A DNA stretch of 64,000 nucleotides from SXTU01 sp964496695 (lineage in GTDB: Bacteria > Verrucomicrobiota > Verrucomicrobiia > Limisphaerales > SXTU01). Under the pieces are notes generated by a model that searched no databases, had not been told where the DNA came from, and saw only the letters and a program-made list of their open reading frames with translations. Every line of letters starts with the position of its first letter. Position 1 is the first letter of the stretch. The position numbers and the translations under genes were made by a program. Location of the stretch: assembly GCA_964496695.1 (NCBI GenBank), contig CAZCBE010000010.1, positions 1 through 64,000 on the forward strand, written 5' to 3'. This document shows positions 1-9,000 of this stretch, piece by piece.

Positions 1-127
1 TTCGGGGGCAGTGTCAAGATGCGCCCTCCGCAACGGCGGCGCAGTTTTCTGCCTGTTCTCCGGTCGTTGGCTTTGCTATGGTTCCCCCCATGCAACGCAT
101 GTGTTCGGGCTCAAGCCTTGCCACGCC

Positions 128-778
128 GTGAAGAAGACCAGCATCCTCATTGTGGAAGATCATCCGCTCGTGCGGCGCGGCATTCGCGGACTGCTGCAAG
201 CCCAGGCGGATTTTCGGGTCATTGGCGAGGCGGCCAACGGCCTGGAGGCGCTCCACCTCATCGAGCAATCCCCGCCGGACGTGGTCATCACGGACATCGT
301 CATGCCCATGGTCGGCGGCCTGGACCTGCTGCGTGAACTGGCCAAGCAGACGCCGCGCCCGCTGCTGATCGTGCTGTCGCTCTTCGACGAGCCCCGCTAT
401 GTGCAGGAGGCCGCCGAGTGCGGTGCCGCGGCCTACGTGCTCAAACAATCCGCCCCCACCTTTCTCATCACGGCCATCCGTGATGCGCTGGCGGGCCGGT
501 TCTTCTGCACGCCGGCCGTGAACGGTCAGACGCTGGCAGAAATCGAGCAGCGCTTCCGCAACCAGCCGTGGAGCCGGCAGGACTTGCTGAATGAGGATGA
601 ACGGCTCGTGCTGCAACTTCTTGGGTCGGGCTGCGAGCCGGGCGAAATCAACCGCCGCCTCGCCCATCAGACGCTCCCGCTTCCCATGGTCTGCCAGAAC
701 ATCGTCCACAAGCTCGGCCTCCCCAGCCAGGCCGAGCTGCGAAGCTTCGCCGAGCAATGGTCGGCCAAGCAGAACTGA
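128..778 (+). CDS. NarL/FixJ-like response regulator with divergent output domain
   Basis: Two-component response regulator of about 216 residues. The receiver domain covers residues 4-120: acidic pair E10-D11, phospho-acceptor D56 in the VVITDIVMP strand, conserved S84 and K106. The C-terminal 65 residues align with a LuxR/GerE helix-turn-helix (LNEDERLVLQLL, then KLGLPSQAEL), but the recognition-helix part is atypical, so DNA binding is probable rather than certain. The GTG at 128 was chosen because the receiver begins directly after it (KKTSILIVEDHP); GTG 101 is the alternative. No histidine kinase is adjacent, so the partner is unknown. Confidence 0.85.
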   Translation: MKKTSILIVEDHPLVRRGIRGLLQAQADFRVIGEAANGLEALHLIEQSPPDVVITDIVMPMVGGLDLLRELAKQTPRPLLIVLSLFDEPRYVQEAAECGAAAYVLKQSAPTFLITAIRDALAGRFFCTPAVNGQTLAEIEQRFRNQPWSRQDLLNEDERLVLQLLGSGCEPGEINRRLAHQTLPLPMVCQNIVHKLGLPSQAELRSFAEQWSAKQN

Positions 779-787
779 CGCAAACCC

Positions 788-937
788 CCGCAGGAGAAGA
801 CGTGAGGAGCCTCAAACTTCTCCCTGTTCTCGGAGAGTGAGCCGCCATTTCGCAGTCCCTTTCTCTTTCGTATGCAGGGCGTGTTTCGCGGGCGACGCGT
901 TGAAATATCAGAGCCTCCTCACGACGTCTCCTACGGT
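788..937. repeat. Inverted pair of the 'CGTGAGGAGGCTC' dispersed repeat
   Basis: Arms at about 791-813 and 911-936 are imperfect inverted copies of a CAGGAGACGTGAGGAGGCTC-like sequence, separated by about 100 bp. The gap 779-1041 has no convincing gene. Related copies occur at 13070-13094, 32273-32297 and 48436-48465. Confidence 0.6.
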
Positions 938-1041
938 TGGTCAGCGGCCAGAATCCGGTTGGTTTCGGACAAAATTGTGGCTGGCGGCCCCCTGCCCCGT
1001 CGGGAATGATGCGGCACGAAGTTTCGTCTGACATCCGAACC

Positions 1042-2199
1042 ATGAGCCTTGCCACCATCCCAGTTGAAATCGCCGACCCGATCAATCATCGCATTCTAGC
1101 GATCTCCGAAGACCAGTTGCAGGGCTTCCAGGTGGACCCGCTGGGAGCCATCGCCCGCCAGTCCGGAGTGCCCTTGGAGACGGTCATTGAGCGCATCCAG
1201 GCCATGCTGCGGGCGGGCGTCATCCGGCGCGTGCGGCAGACCCTGCTGGCCACCAACCTGGCCCAAGGTGCGCTGGTGGCGTGGGAAGTCCCGCAGGAGA
1301 AACTCGACGCGGCCTTCGACGACTTGTTCCAGAACGACCCGTTCTCCGGCCATGTGGTCACGCGTTCCACCGATGCCGCCACGCCCGGCTCGACCTACAA
1401 GCTCTGGACGACGCTGAAGATACCGGCGGGTTATTCGATGCCGCGCCATTGCGACTATCTCGCCAAACGCATTGGTGCCGGGCACTTCCGGCTGATGCCG
1501 GCGAAGAAGCTCTTCGCCCTCGGCGTCGGCCACACGCGTCGCAAAGGCATGGAACCCGGCAGCAAGGCGGAAGTCCCCGCCGAGGCGACGGATGTGGCCA
1601 TGGTCACGTTGAACGAGCTGGAGTGGCGCATTCTGGAGGCCGTGAAGCGAGAATTCAAAGTGGAGGAACTCATTCCCGACCTGTGGGCCGCCCGTGCCGC
1701 CGAGGCGGGTGTGCCGCTCAAGACCTTCCTCGAAGTGGCCGAGGACTTCGACCGCCGCAAGATCATTGGCCGCTTTTCCACTTTCCTCGAACACGTCAAG
1801 ACCCTGGCCACCGGCGAGAAGGTCACCAAGTTCAACGCGCTCTTCCACTGGGCCGTGCCGCCCGGCCGGGAGATCGAGGCGGGCCGCGAAGTCGGCCGTC
1901 ACCACATCATGACCCACGCCTACTGGCGCGAGGGCGGCCCGGAGTTCCGCAACGTGAACGTCATGGGTGTGGCGCACGGCACGGACAAGACGCTGGTGCT
2001 CGCCCACAAGGCGGCAATTGACGCGCACCTGGCCAGCATCGGCATCACCGTGAGCTACACGAACGTCTTCTGGGGCGGCCGCAGCGAAATCAAGCCAAGT
2101 GAAATCTCCCCCAATGCCTACCGTGAATGGTGCCGGGCCAATGGCCTTGACCCGGAGCAGATGAAGTTGCAGCCGGGTGAGCGCATGATCGCGGGCTGA
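1042..2199 (+). CDS. Fused AsnC/Lrp-type protein resembling siroheme decarboxylase AhbA-AhbB
   Basis: Protein of 385 residues with two similar halves. Each half begins with an AsnC-like winged helix (first: ISEDQLQGFQVDPLGAIARQ followed by AGVIRRVRQTL; second: LNELEWRILEAVKREF followed by RRKIIGRFSTFLEH), then a ferredoxin-like region. This is the organisation of the siroheme decarboxylase subunits AhbA/NirD and AhbB, here as one polypeptide. That family decarboxylates siroheme to didecarboxysiroheme in alternative heme or heme d1 synthesis; the second half has a GRHHIMTHAYWREGG segment where the family keeps histidines. No other heme gene is adjacent, so a transcriptional regulator remains possible. 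ATG 1042 was chosen because residues upstream of it look non-conserved; ATG 1006 is the alternative. Confidence 0.65.
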   Translation: MSLATIPVEIADPINHRILAISEDQLQGFQVDPLGAIARQSGVPLETVIERIQAMLRAGVIRRVRQTLLATNLAQGALVAWEVPQEKLDAAFDDLFQNDPFSGHVVTRSTDAATPGSTYKLWTTLKIPAGYSMPRHCDYLAKRIGAGHFRLMPAKKLFALGVGHTRRKGMEPGSKAEVPAEATDVAMVTLNELEWRILEAVKREFKVEELIPDLWAARAAEAGVPLKTFLEVAEDFDRRKIIGRFSTFLEHVKTLATGEKVTKFNALFHWAVPPGREIEAGREVGRHHIMTHAYWREGGPEFRNVNVMGVAHGTDKTLVLAHKAAIDAHLASIGITVSYTNVFWGGRSEIKPSEISPNAYREWCRANGLDPEQMKLQPGERMIAG

Positions 2200-2217
2200 G
2201 CTTCAACCGCATAAAAC

Positions 2218-2248
2218 GCAAAGGCCCGCACTCGCGGGCCTTTTGCTT
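2218..2248 (+). terminator. Rho-independent terminator after the AsnC-like gene
   Basis: Stem of AAAGGCCCGC pairing with GCGGGCCTTTT around a short loop, followed by T-rich sequence. It lies between the convergent genes ending at 2199 and 2270 and could serve both strands. Confidence 0.85.
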
Positions 2249-2269
2249 TTCAAACCAACGACCGAGGTT

Positions 2270-3319
2270 TCAGAACTCCGGCTCCAGCGGCGGACGCGGC
2301 TTGTATTTCTTCGCCAGGGCCATCGCGGCCTCAAGCTTGCCCACGCCCTGCGTGCAGGTGGCGTGGCTGAGGCTTGCAGCGGCGACGCAAACGCCGGTAA
2401 GCAGGCACTGCTGCAACTCCCAGCCCTCGTGCAGGCCGTAGAGCACCCCGGCGCAAAACGCGTCGCCGGCACCAGCCGTGCCCACGATGTATTTCTGCGG
2501 AAGATTGAGCGAGGATTGCCAGGAATCCTTGCCATCGCGGGTGCGGGCAAAGCTGCCTTCGGGGAAGTGGATGACCACGAGTTCCTTGACGCCGCATTGC
2601 AGCAGCGCGCCGGCTGCGTGGCGCAGAGAAACGGTATCCAGAGTGCCGTCGGGCTTGCGGATCTTGAAGCCGGTGGTCTTGCCCGCCTCCAGCTCGTTGA
2701 GAATGCAGTAATCCACGAACTTCAGCGCCGGGGTGACGATCTTCGAGAACCGGTCGCTGTCCTCGCTCACCGTGTCCACGCTGGTCTTGAGGCCGGCTTC
2801 CTGGGCGGCGGCGAGCAACGCAGCGGCCTTGGTGCCGAACTTCTTGTCCTCCTTGTCCATCGCGTCCAGGAGGAGCAGATAGCCGAGGTGGAAAATCTTG
2901 GCCTTCGACTTGGAGAAGTCCAAATCCTTGCCATCCCAAAGCGCGTTTGCGCCACGGCAATGGAAGAAGGTCCGCACCCCGCCGTTGGCCTCGGTCATCA
3001 CGTCCGTGTAGGACGTCGGAGCGTCGCCGGTGGCCCGCAGGAATTTCGGGTCTATGTTGTGCGTCTTGCAGTCCTCCAGAATCCGGTTGCCGAGCAGGTC
3101 CTTGCCTACCAGTCCAGCCCCCGTGAGCGGGAAGGGCGCACCGAGCCGGGCGAGATCCACCAGCACGTTGTAGGGCGCGCCCCCCGTGCCTTCCGACTGC
3201 CGGCTGATGTTGGCCAGCCGCTCGCGCTGGGGATAGACGTCGATCATTTTCACCTGATCGACAATCCAATTGCCGCCGCCGAGGAGGCCGCTGCGGTTGG
3301 AACCTGATTTCGCTTTCAT
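2270..3319 (-). CDS. PfkB-family carbohydrate kinase
   Basis: Sugar or nucleoside kinase of the ribokinase/PfkB family, 349 residues. PfkB signature 1 is represented by the GTGGAPYNVLVDLARLG region (about residues 45-61). Signature 2 is GTAGAGDAFCAGVL near the C-terminus; its GAGD holds the catalytic aspartate and anion hole. The substrate cannot be told from sequence; fructokinase and adenosine kinase-like members share these motifs. ATG 3319 is preferred over GTG 3325 two codons upstream. It stands alone between convergent and divergent neighbours. Confidence 0.9.
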   Translation of the reverse strand: MKAKSGSNRSGLLGGGNWIVDQVKMIDVYPQRERLANISRQSEGTGGAPYNVLVDLARLGAPFPLTGAGLVGKDLLGNRILEDCKTHNIDPKFLRATGDAPTSYTDVMTEANGGVRTFFHCRGANALWDGKDLDFSKSKAKIFHLGYLLLLDAMDKEDKKFGTKAAALLAAAQEAGLKTSVDTVSEDSDRFSKIVTPALKFVDYCILNELEAGKTTGFKIRKPDGTLDTVSLRHAAGALLQCGVKELVVIHFPEGSFARTRDGKDSWQSSLNLPQKYIVGTAGAGDAFCAGVLYGLHEGWELQQCLLTGVCVAAASLSHATCTQGVGKLEAAMALAKKYKPRPPLEPEF

Positions 3320-3502
3320 GGTCACGGGCTGATACGTCCGCTGGGCTTCTTTCTAGTAGCTCAGGGTGAGCGGCAGTGTAGCGGACCGAACGGCAGCTTG
3401 TCTCCAAAAATGTGGTAATAGCGGGACTTCGCCGCCCTGTCCAGCGGGAGATGGCTGCTTTGTCGCTTGCACCTGCGGATGGTGCCGTTACCTTCCCGCG
3501 CC

Positions 3503-4312
3503 ATGATTTTGGAATTCACGAAGATGAACGGTGCGGGCAATGACTTCATCTTGGCCGACAACCGCAAGGGGACGATCCAACTCACGCCCGAGCAGGTCGT
3601 CCGGCTGTGCCACCGCCAGCGCGGCATCGGGGCCGACGGCCTCATGCTGCTGGTGCCGTGCGCGTCCGGAAAGGCCGACTGGGCGTGGGACTTCTGGAAC
3701 AGCGATGGCAGCCGGGCAGAGATGTGCGGCAACGGCGCGCGATGCTTCGCCCGCTACATCCAGCGCCTCACGGGCGCGCAGGACGGCGTGACCTTTGAGA
3801 CGGTCGCCGGCGTCATCACCGCGACCTTCCAGGGCGAACGCGTAACGGTGAACCTCACCCCACCCCACAGCCTGCGTCTCAACGAGCAGGTCGCTCTTTC
3901 CACGGGCCCCACGGCCATCCACTCCCTCAACACCGGGGTGCCGCACGCCGTGATCTTCGTGCCCGACGCGGACAAGGCCATGGTCAACCAGTGCGGTGCC
4001 GAAGTCCGCTACCATGCGCACTTCCAGCCCAAGGGCACGAACGCCAACTTCGCGCAGGTGCTCGGGCCGAATCACATCCGCGTGCGCACCTATGAGCGCG
4101 GCGTCGAAGGGGAGACCCTGGCCTGCGGCACCGGCGTGAGTGCGGCGGCGATGATCGCCTCGCGCGTCCAAGGCTTCACCTCCCCGGTAAAGGTGCTCGT
4201 GCAAGGCGGCGACACTTTGGAGGTCAGCTTCCAGTCCAGCGGCGAAGGCTTCTCCGATGTGCGGCTGAATGGCCCCGCAGACTTCGCCTTCGAGGGCCGG
4301 GTGGAGGTCTGA
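3503..4312 (+). CDS. dapF: Diaminopimelate epimerase
   Basis: Converts LL- to meso-diaminopimelate for lysine and peptidoglycan synthesis in the cytoplasm; 269 residues, usual size. Both catalytic cysteines are in their signatures: C75 in EMCGNGARCFARY and C208 in LACGTGVSAAA. The N-terminal MNGAGNDF motif is present. ATG 3503 places this motif at residue 8 as in other DapF proteins. The C-terminal FEGRVEV ending is typical. Confidence 0.97.
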   Translation: MILEFTKMNGAGNDFILADNRKGTIQLTPEQVVRLCHRQRGIGADGLMLLVPCASGKADWAWDFWNSDGSRAEMCGNGARCFARYIQRLTGAQDGVTFETVAGVITATFQGERVTVNLTPPHSLRLNEQVALSTGPTAIHSLNTGVPHAVIFVPDADKAMVNQCGAEVRYHAHFQPKGTNANFAQVLGPNHIRVRTYERGVEGETLACGTGVSAAAMIASRVQGFTSPVKVLVQGGDTLEVSFQSSGEGFSDVRLNGPADFAFEGRVEV

Positions 4313-4318
4313 TTCCCC

Positions 4319-4466
4319 GTGGCGTCAGGCGTCCCGCCTGACGTAGAGGGCGGCGTCCCGCCGCCCGGACAAAACGTAGCGAAGTCCCGACCGTCTTGCT
4401 CCGCCCACGCGCTTCCGCCGGGCAGGATGCCCGGCTCTACGGCAGGCGAGACGCCTGCCGCCACTA
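4319..4466. repeat. Array of four short hairpins with three-base loops
   Basis: Four near-perfect 8-bp hairpins in a row: stem 4324-4331/4335-4342 with loop TCC, 4348-4355/4359-4366 with loop TCC, 4417-4424/4428-4435 with loop GGA, and 4441-4448/4452-4459 with loop AGA. The outer pairs are also complementary to each other, so the whole unit can fold as one long inverted repeat. Its right end overlaps the stop codon of the minus-strand DUF1501 gene at 4464-4466. Confidence 0.8.
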
Positions 4467-6035
4467 CGCCAGCAACCCCGGCACGACCTTCCCCGCCACG
4501 TCCGTGAGCCGGTGTTCGCGCGCCTGGAACTTGAAGGTCAGCCGAAGGTGGTCAATTCCCAGCGCATGCAGCATGGTCGCGTGAAGGTCATGCACATGCA
4601 CCGGACGGTCCACGACGGTGTAGCCAAATTCGTCCGTGGCCCCATGCACCGCCCCGGCCTTGAAACCACCACCCGCCACCCATGAGGTAAACGCCCGCAT
4701 CTGATGGTCGCGTCCGTAGTTCTCGGACTTCGCATCGCCCTGCGCCATCGGCGTGCGGCCGAACTCGCCGGACCAGATCACCAAGGTGTCCTTGAGCAGC
4801 CCGCGTTGCTTCAAATCGCGCAACAGCCCCGCGCATGGCTGGTCAATCTTCTGGCACTCCTGAACCATGCGCCCCTGGATGCCATCGTGATGATCCCAGC
4901 CACGATGATAGAGCTGGATGAACCGCACCCCGCGCTCCGCCAGCCGCCTCGCCAGCAGGCAGTTCGCGGCAAAAGTCCCCGGCTTGCGCGCATCCTCGCC
5001 ATAGAGTTCGTAAACGCCTTTCGGCTCCTTCGTAAGATCGGTCAGCTCCGGCACGCTGGTCTGCATCCGGTAGGCCATCTCGTATTGGGCGATGCGCGTG
5101 GCGATTTCGGGATCGCCCACCGTTTCCAGCCGTGACTGGTTCAATTCGCGAATGCTGTCCAGCACGCGCCGCCGCGTCACACTGTCCATGCCGGCGGGAT
5201 TGTCCAAATAGAAGACTGGTTCGCCGGGCGAGCGAAGCTGCACGCCTTGGTGAATCGTCGGCAAGAACCCGCTGGTCCAGTAACGCGCCTTCACATTCTG
5301 ATCCTGCCCCTGGCCGGAGAGCAGCACCATGTAGGCCGGCAGGTTCGCGTTCTCGCTCCCGAGGCCGTAGGAGAGCCATGCCCCCATCGCCGGGCGACCG
5401 GGCAATTGGTGCCCCGTCTGCATGAACGTGACCCCCGGGTCGTGGTTGATCGCATCGGTCTGCATCGAGCGGATGACGGTGACCTCATCCATCACCTTGC
5501 GCATATGCGGCAGCAGGTCACTGACCTCGACGTCCGCTTTCCCGCACTTGGAGAACTTCCGGTGCGTGCCCAGGATGACCAGCGGCGAGCCCTGAAGCTG
5601 GGCCACGCGTTCGCCCTTCGTGAGGCTGTCAGGCATCGGCTTGCCCCAGAGCTTGTTCAGCTTGGGCTTGGGGTCGAAGGTCTCGAACTGCGAGGGACCG
5701 CCCCCCATGAAGAGGAAGATCACGCGCTTGGCCCGAGGCGGAACGTGAAACGCCTGCATCACTCCCTGCGGTGCGGCCGGTGCCGCCGCGCCGTTCAGCA
5801 TTCCGGCTGCCTGAAGAAAGCCGAGCGCGCCAAAGCCGAACGCACCGCGCTGGAGGAAAATCCTGCGGCAGACTCCCTCAGCACTGGTAGGGCGCGCTGT
5901 CCTCAGCGCGCCGCCGAAGTCTTGTGGCATCCGGGTGGTCGGCGGCGGGGTGAGGACACCCCGCCCTACCACCGGAGCTTCATGGAGAGGTTCGGCTTGG
6001 GTGCGTTGTGTGCTGGAATCGCTCATGCTCGTCAT
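4464..6035 (-). CDS. DUF1501 family exported protein with in-frame palindromic insert
   Basis: DUF1501 protein (alkaline-phosphatase/sulfatase-like fold), 523 residues, common in Planctomycetes and Verrucomicrobia next to cytochrome-containing PSD1 proteins. The twin-arginine signal (CRRIFLQRGAFGFGALGF) begins near residue 56, unusually far in. Family segments seen are VIFLFMGGGPSQFETFDPKPKL, the VIWSGEFGRTP motif near the C-terminus, and HMLHALGIDH-like metal-site histidines. Residues about 22-50 are encoded by an inverted repeat (5885-5971) of exactly 87 nt. The start overlaps the upstream PSD1 stop as ATGA, so the two are translationally coupled. Codon M4 is an alternative start. Biochemical function is not known. 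Confidence 0.9.
   Translation of the reverse strand: MTSMSDSSTQRTQAEPLHEAPVVGRGVLTPPPTTRMPQDFGGALRTARPTSAEGVCRRIFLQRGAFGFGALGFLQAAGMLNGAAAPAAPQGVMQAFHVPPRAKRVIFLFMGGGPSQFETFDPKPKLNKLWGKPMPDSLTKGERVAQLQGSPLVILGTHRKFSKCGKADVEVSDLLPHMRKVMDEVTVIRSMQTDAINHDPGVTFMQTGHQLPGRPAMGAWLSYGLGSENANLPAYMVLLSGQGQDQNVKARYWTSGFLPTIHQGVQLRSPGEPVFYLDNPAGMDSVTRRRVLDSIRELNQSRLETVGDPEIATRIAQYEMAYRMQTSVPELTDLTKEPKGVYELYGEDARKPGTFAANCLLARRLAERGVRFIQLYHRGWDHHDGIQGRMVQECQKIDQPCAGLLRDLKQRGLLKDTLVIWSGEFGRTPMAQGDAKSENYGRDHQMRAFTSWVAGGGFKAGAVHGATDEFGYTVVDRPVHVHDLHATMLHALGIDHLRLTFKFQAREHRLTDVAGKVVPGLLA
5885..5971. repeat. Inverted repeat inside the DUF1501 coding sequence
   Basis: Ends are TGGTAGGGCG (5885-5894) and CGCCCTACCA (5962-5971). 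Inside are GTCCTCAGCGCG and GGTGAGGACACC, which also pair in part. Length is 87 nt, exactly 29 codons, read in frame as a proline- and arginine-rich stretch before the Tat signal. Confidence 0.8.
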
Positions 6036-9000
6036 TCCTTCGTCAGCGTTTCATCCAGGTTGAGCAGCGCGTTGCAGACGCACAGCCAGGCGGCGTGCTG
6101 CGCCACGTCCAGCTTGGTGGGCCGCTCCGACTCCCCCACCGAAACCAGTTTCTTCGCCGCCGCCGGGTCTGCCTGATAGTGCCGCAGCGTGTCCGCGTGC
6201 AATGCGAGCAGCGTGCGGGTTTCCTTCTCAGTGGGTGGGCGTGCAAGCACAAGCCGGAACCCCTGCTGCAGCCGCGCCGCGTCGTCGAGCCCTTCCGCCA
6301 GCAGCAAACGCTGCGCGAGCGCCCGCGCACACTCGACCAGCAGGGTCTCGTTCAGCAACGCCAGTGCCTGTGTCGGCGTGTTCGTCACCGGACGCCGTGC
6401 CGTGCAAACATCCCGCGTGGGAGCGTCCATCACCGCGAGATAGGGATGCAGCACCGAGCGCTTCCAGAACATGTAAACCCCGCGCCGATACAACTCCCCG
6501 TCATGGTCCTGAATGTATTTGAGACTCTCGCCGAAGGCGAATTCCCGCCACAGATCCGGTCCTGGCTGATACGCCAGCACGCTGCGCCCTTCGGGCGCAC
6601 GGTTGCGCTCCAGCAGTCCGCTGGCGGCCAGCGCGGTGTCGCGGATGAACTCGGCGGGGAGGCGGAAGCGCGGGCCGCGGGCGAGCCAGCGATTTTCGGG
6701 GTCATCAGTGAAAGGGTTGAAGGGTTGAAGAGTGGGAGGGTTGAAGAGGGAAACGGAGCTGGCCCCTTCAACCCTCCCACTCTTCAACCCTTTAACTATC
6801 GATGCCTGCCGATACGTCGCGCTCGTCGCGATCTCGCGCAGCAGCGCCTTCACATCCCACCCGCTGTCCATGAAACGCACCGCCAGCCAGTCGAGCAATT
6901 CCGGGTGCGTGGGCGGCTCGCCCTGCGCCCCGAAGTCCTCAGATGATTTCACGATGCCCAGGCCAAAAACCATCTGCCACAGGCGGTTCACCGTCACCCG
7001 GGCCGTCAGCGGATTCTCCCGCGAGACCAGCCAGCGGGCGAGCGCGAGGCGGTTGGCGGGCGCGTCCGTTGGCAGGCGGCCGAAGAGCGCGGGAACGGCC
7101 GCCGTAACCGCTTCGCCGCGCTTCCGGAAATCCCCACGCATGAGCACATGCGTCGGGACGCGGTTCGTGCTCTCGGCCATGATGCGGATGCGGGAGGTGT
7201 TTTTCGAGACCAGCTTCAACCGGTCCTGCGCCACCTCGGACGCCAACTGTGCGACATCAATCTCGGGGTAGTGCAGTTCGCGGAAGACCCGCTTCACCGA
7301 GGTGAGGTCGTTGGTCGCGCGCTGGGCCGGCGGAATGGCAAAGACATTTGCTTTGAAACTCTCCATGCGGAGCCGGTGCGCGGTGGATTCCTGGGCGTTG
7401 AACGTCAGCTCCCCCTGGCTGGTCAGCGGTGTCATGCGCACGAGCAACCGGTGGCGGCCCGCCGGCACGCGCACATTGAACAGGCGCACGGCACCGAGGG
7501 ATTCCGGCTCCCGTCCGCTTTCGTGGACCAGCCGCTCATTGAGCCACACGCGCGCGGTCGCATTGGTGCTCAGCCGGCAGCGGAGGATGGCCGGGGCCAC
7601 GGTGGCCACATCGCATTGCAGGCTGGCGATGCCCGCGCTGGCTTCGAGTTTCACATCGTTTGTTGCGGCGACCTTAAGCGTCTCCCATTTGATCTGCCTG
7701 GCCGCCTCGCGATCCCCGTCCACTTGCGCGCGCTCGGGCGGCAACTTTTCTGCGGCACTCACCGCATTCACGGGGAACGGCCCGGCTTTGCGCCAGTCGC
7801 TCAGGCGCACGGCGTCCAGCTTGGTTTCCCGCAGGCGCTGCTCCCACTCGGTCTGGGCGCGGTCCCAATCGGCCCGCGGCGCGTAATACAACTTGAGCAG
7901 GACATCCCGGCAACGGGCCTGTTCCGCCTCCGCCGCCTTGACCTGCTCCTCCATGCCCGGCGGCACGATGCGAAGAATGGGCTCGGCGAAGGGTCCGTTG
8001 GCGAGCGGATTGCCCGGCACCTGATCGAAAAAGGCGAACATCCGGTAATAGTCCCGCGCCGTGAGCGGGTCGTATTTGTGGTCGTGGCACTCCGCACAGG
8101 CGAGCGAGAGCCCGAGCCAGACGGTCGCGGTGGTGTTCACCCGCTCGGAGGCGTAACGGGCGCGATACTCCTCGGCGTCCGCGCCGTTCTCCGAGGTGGT
8201 CGGGCCATTGCGATTGAAGGCCGTGGCCACAAGCTGGTCACGCGTCGGGTTCGGCAGCAGGTCGCCGGCAAGCTGCTCGATGGTGAACTGGCTGAACGGG
8301 AGGTTGCGGTTGAAGGCTGAGATGACGTAGTCGCGATACCCGTGCATCTCGCGGAGGAAGTCGTCGTGATACCCGTCCGAGTCGGCGTAGCGGGCGAGGT
8401 CGAGCCAATGCTGCGCCATGCGCTCGCCAAAGTGCGGCGAGGCGAGCAGGCGATCCACCACGCGGTCATAGGCCTGGGGTGACGCATCCGTGAGGAAGGC
8501 ATCCACCTCCTCCGGTGTCGGGGGCAAACCGGTCAGGTCATAGCTCAGGCGTCGAAGCAACGTGATGCGGTCGGCCTCCGGTGCGGGCCGCCAGCCGCGT
8601 TGCTCCAGCGCGACGAGGACGAAATGGTCCAGCGGGCTGCGCGGCCAGGTGGCGAGCTTCACCTCGGGCAAGGCCGGCAGTTGCGGCGGGGTGAATGCCC
8701 AGCCCGGCGACCACGGCGCGCCCTCCTCCACCCAGCGGCGCAGCAAGGCGACCTGCGCCGGACTGAGCGGCTTGCCGGTCTTGGGTGGCGGCATCAACTC
8801 GCCTGCGTCCGAGGCGGTGATGCGCTTCAGCAATTCGCTGGCGTCAGCCTTCCCGGGAGCGACCGCATGCGCGCCGGACTTGCCGACACCAAACAATCCC
8901 TCCCGCGTGTCGAGACGCAGACCGGCCTTTCGCTTCGCCCCGTCCGGCCCGTGGCAGGCAAAGCAGTGATCAGAAAGGATCGGCCGGATGTCGCGGTCGA

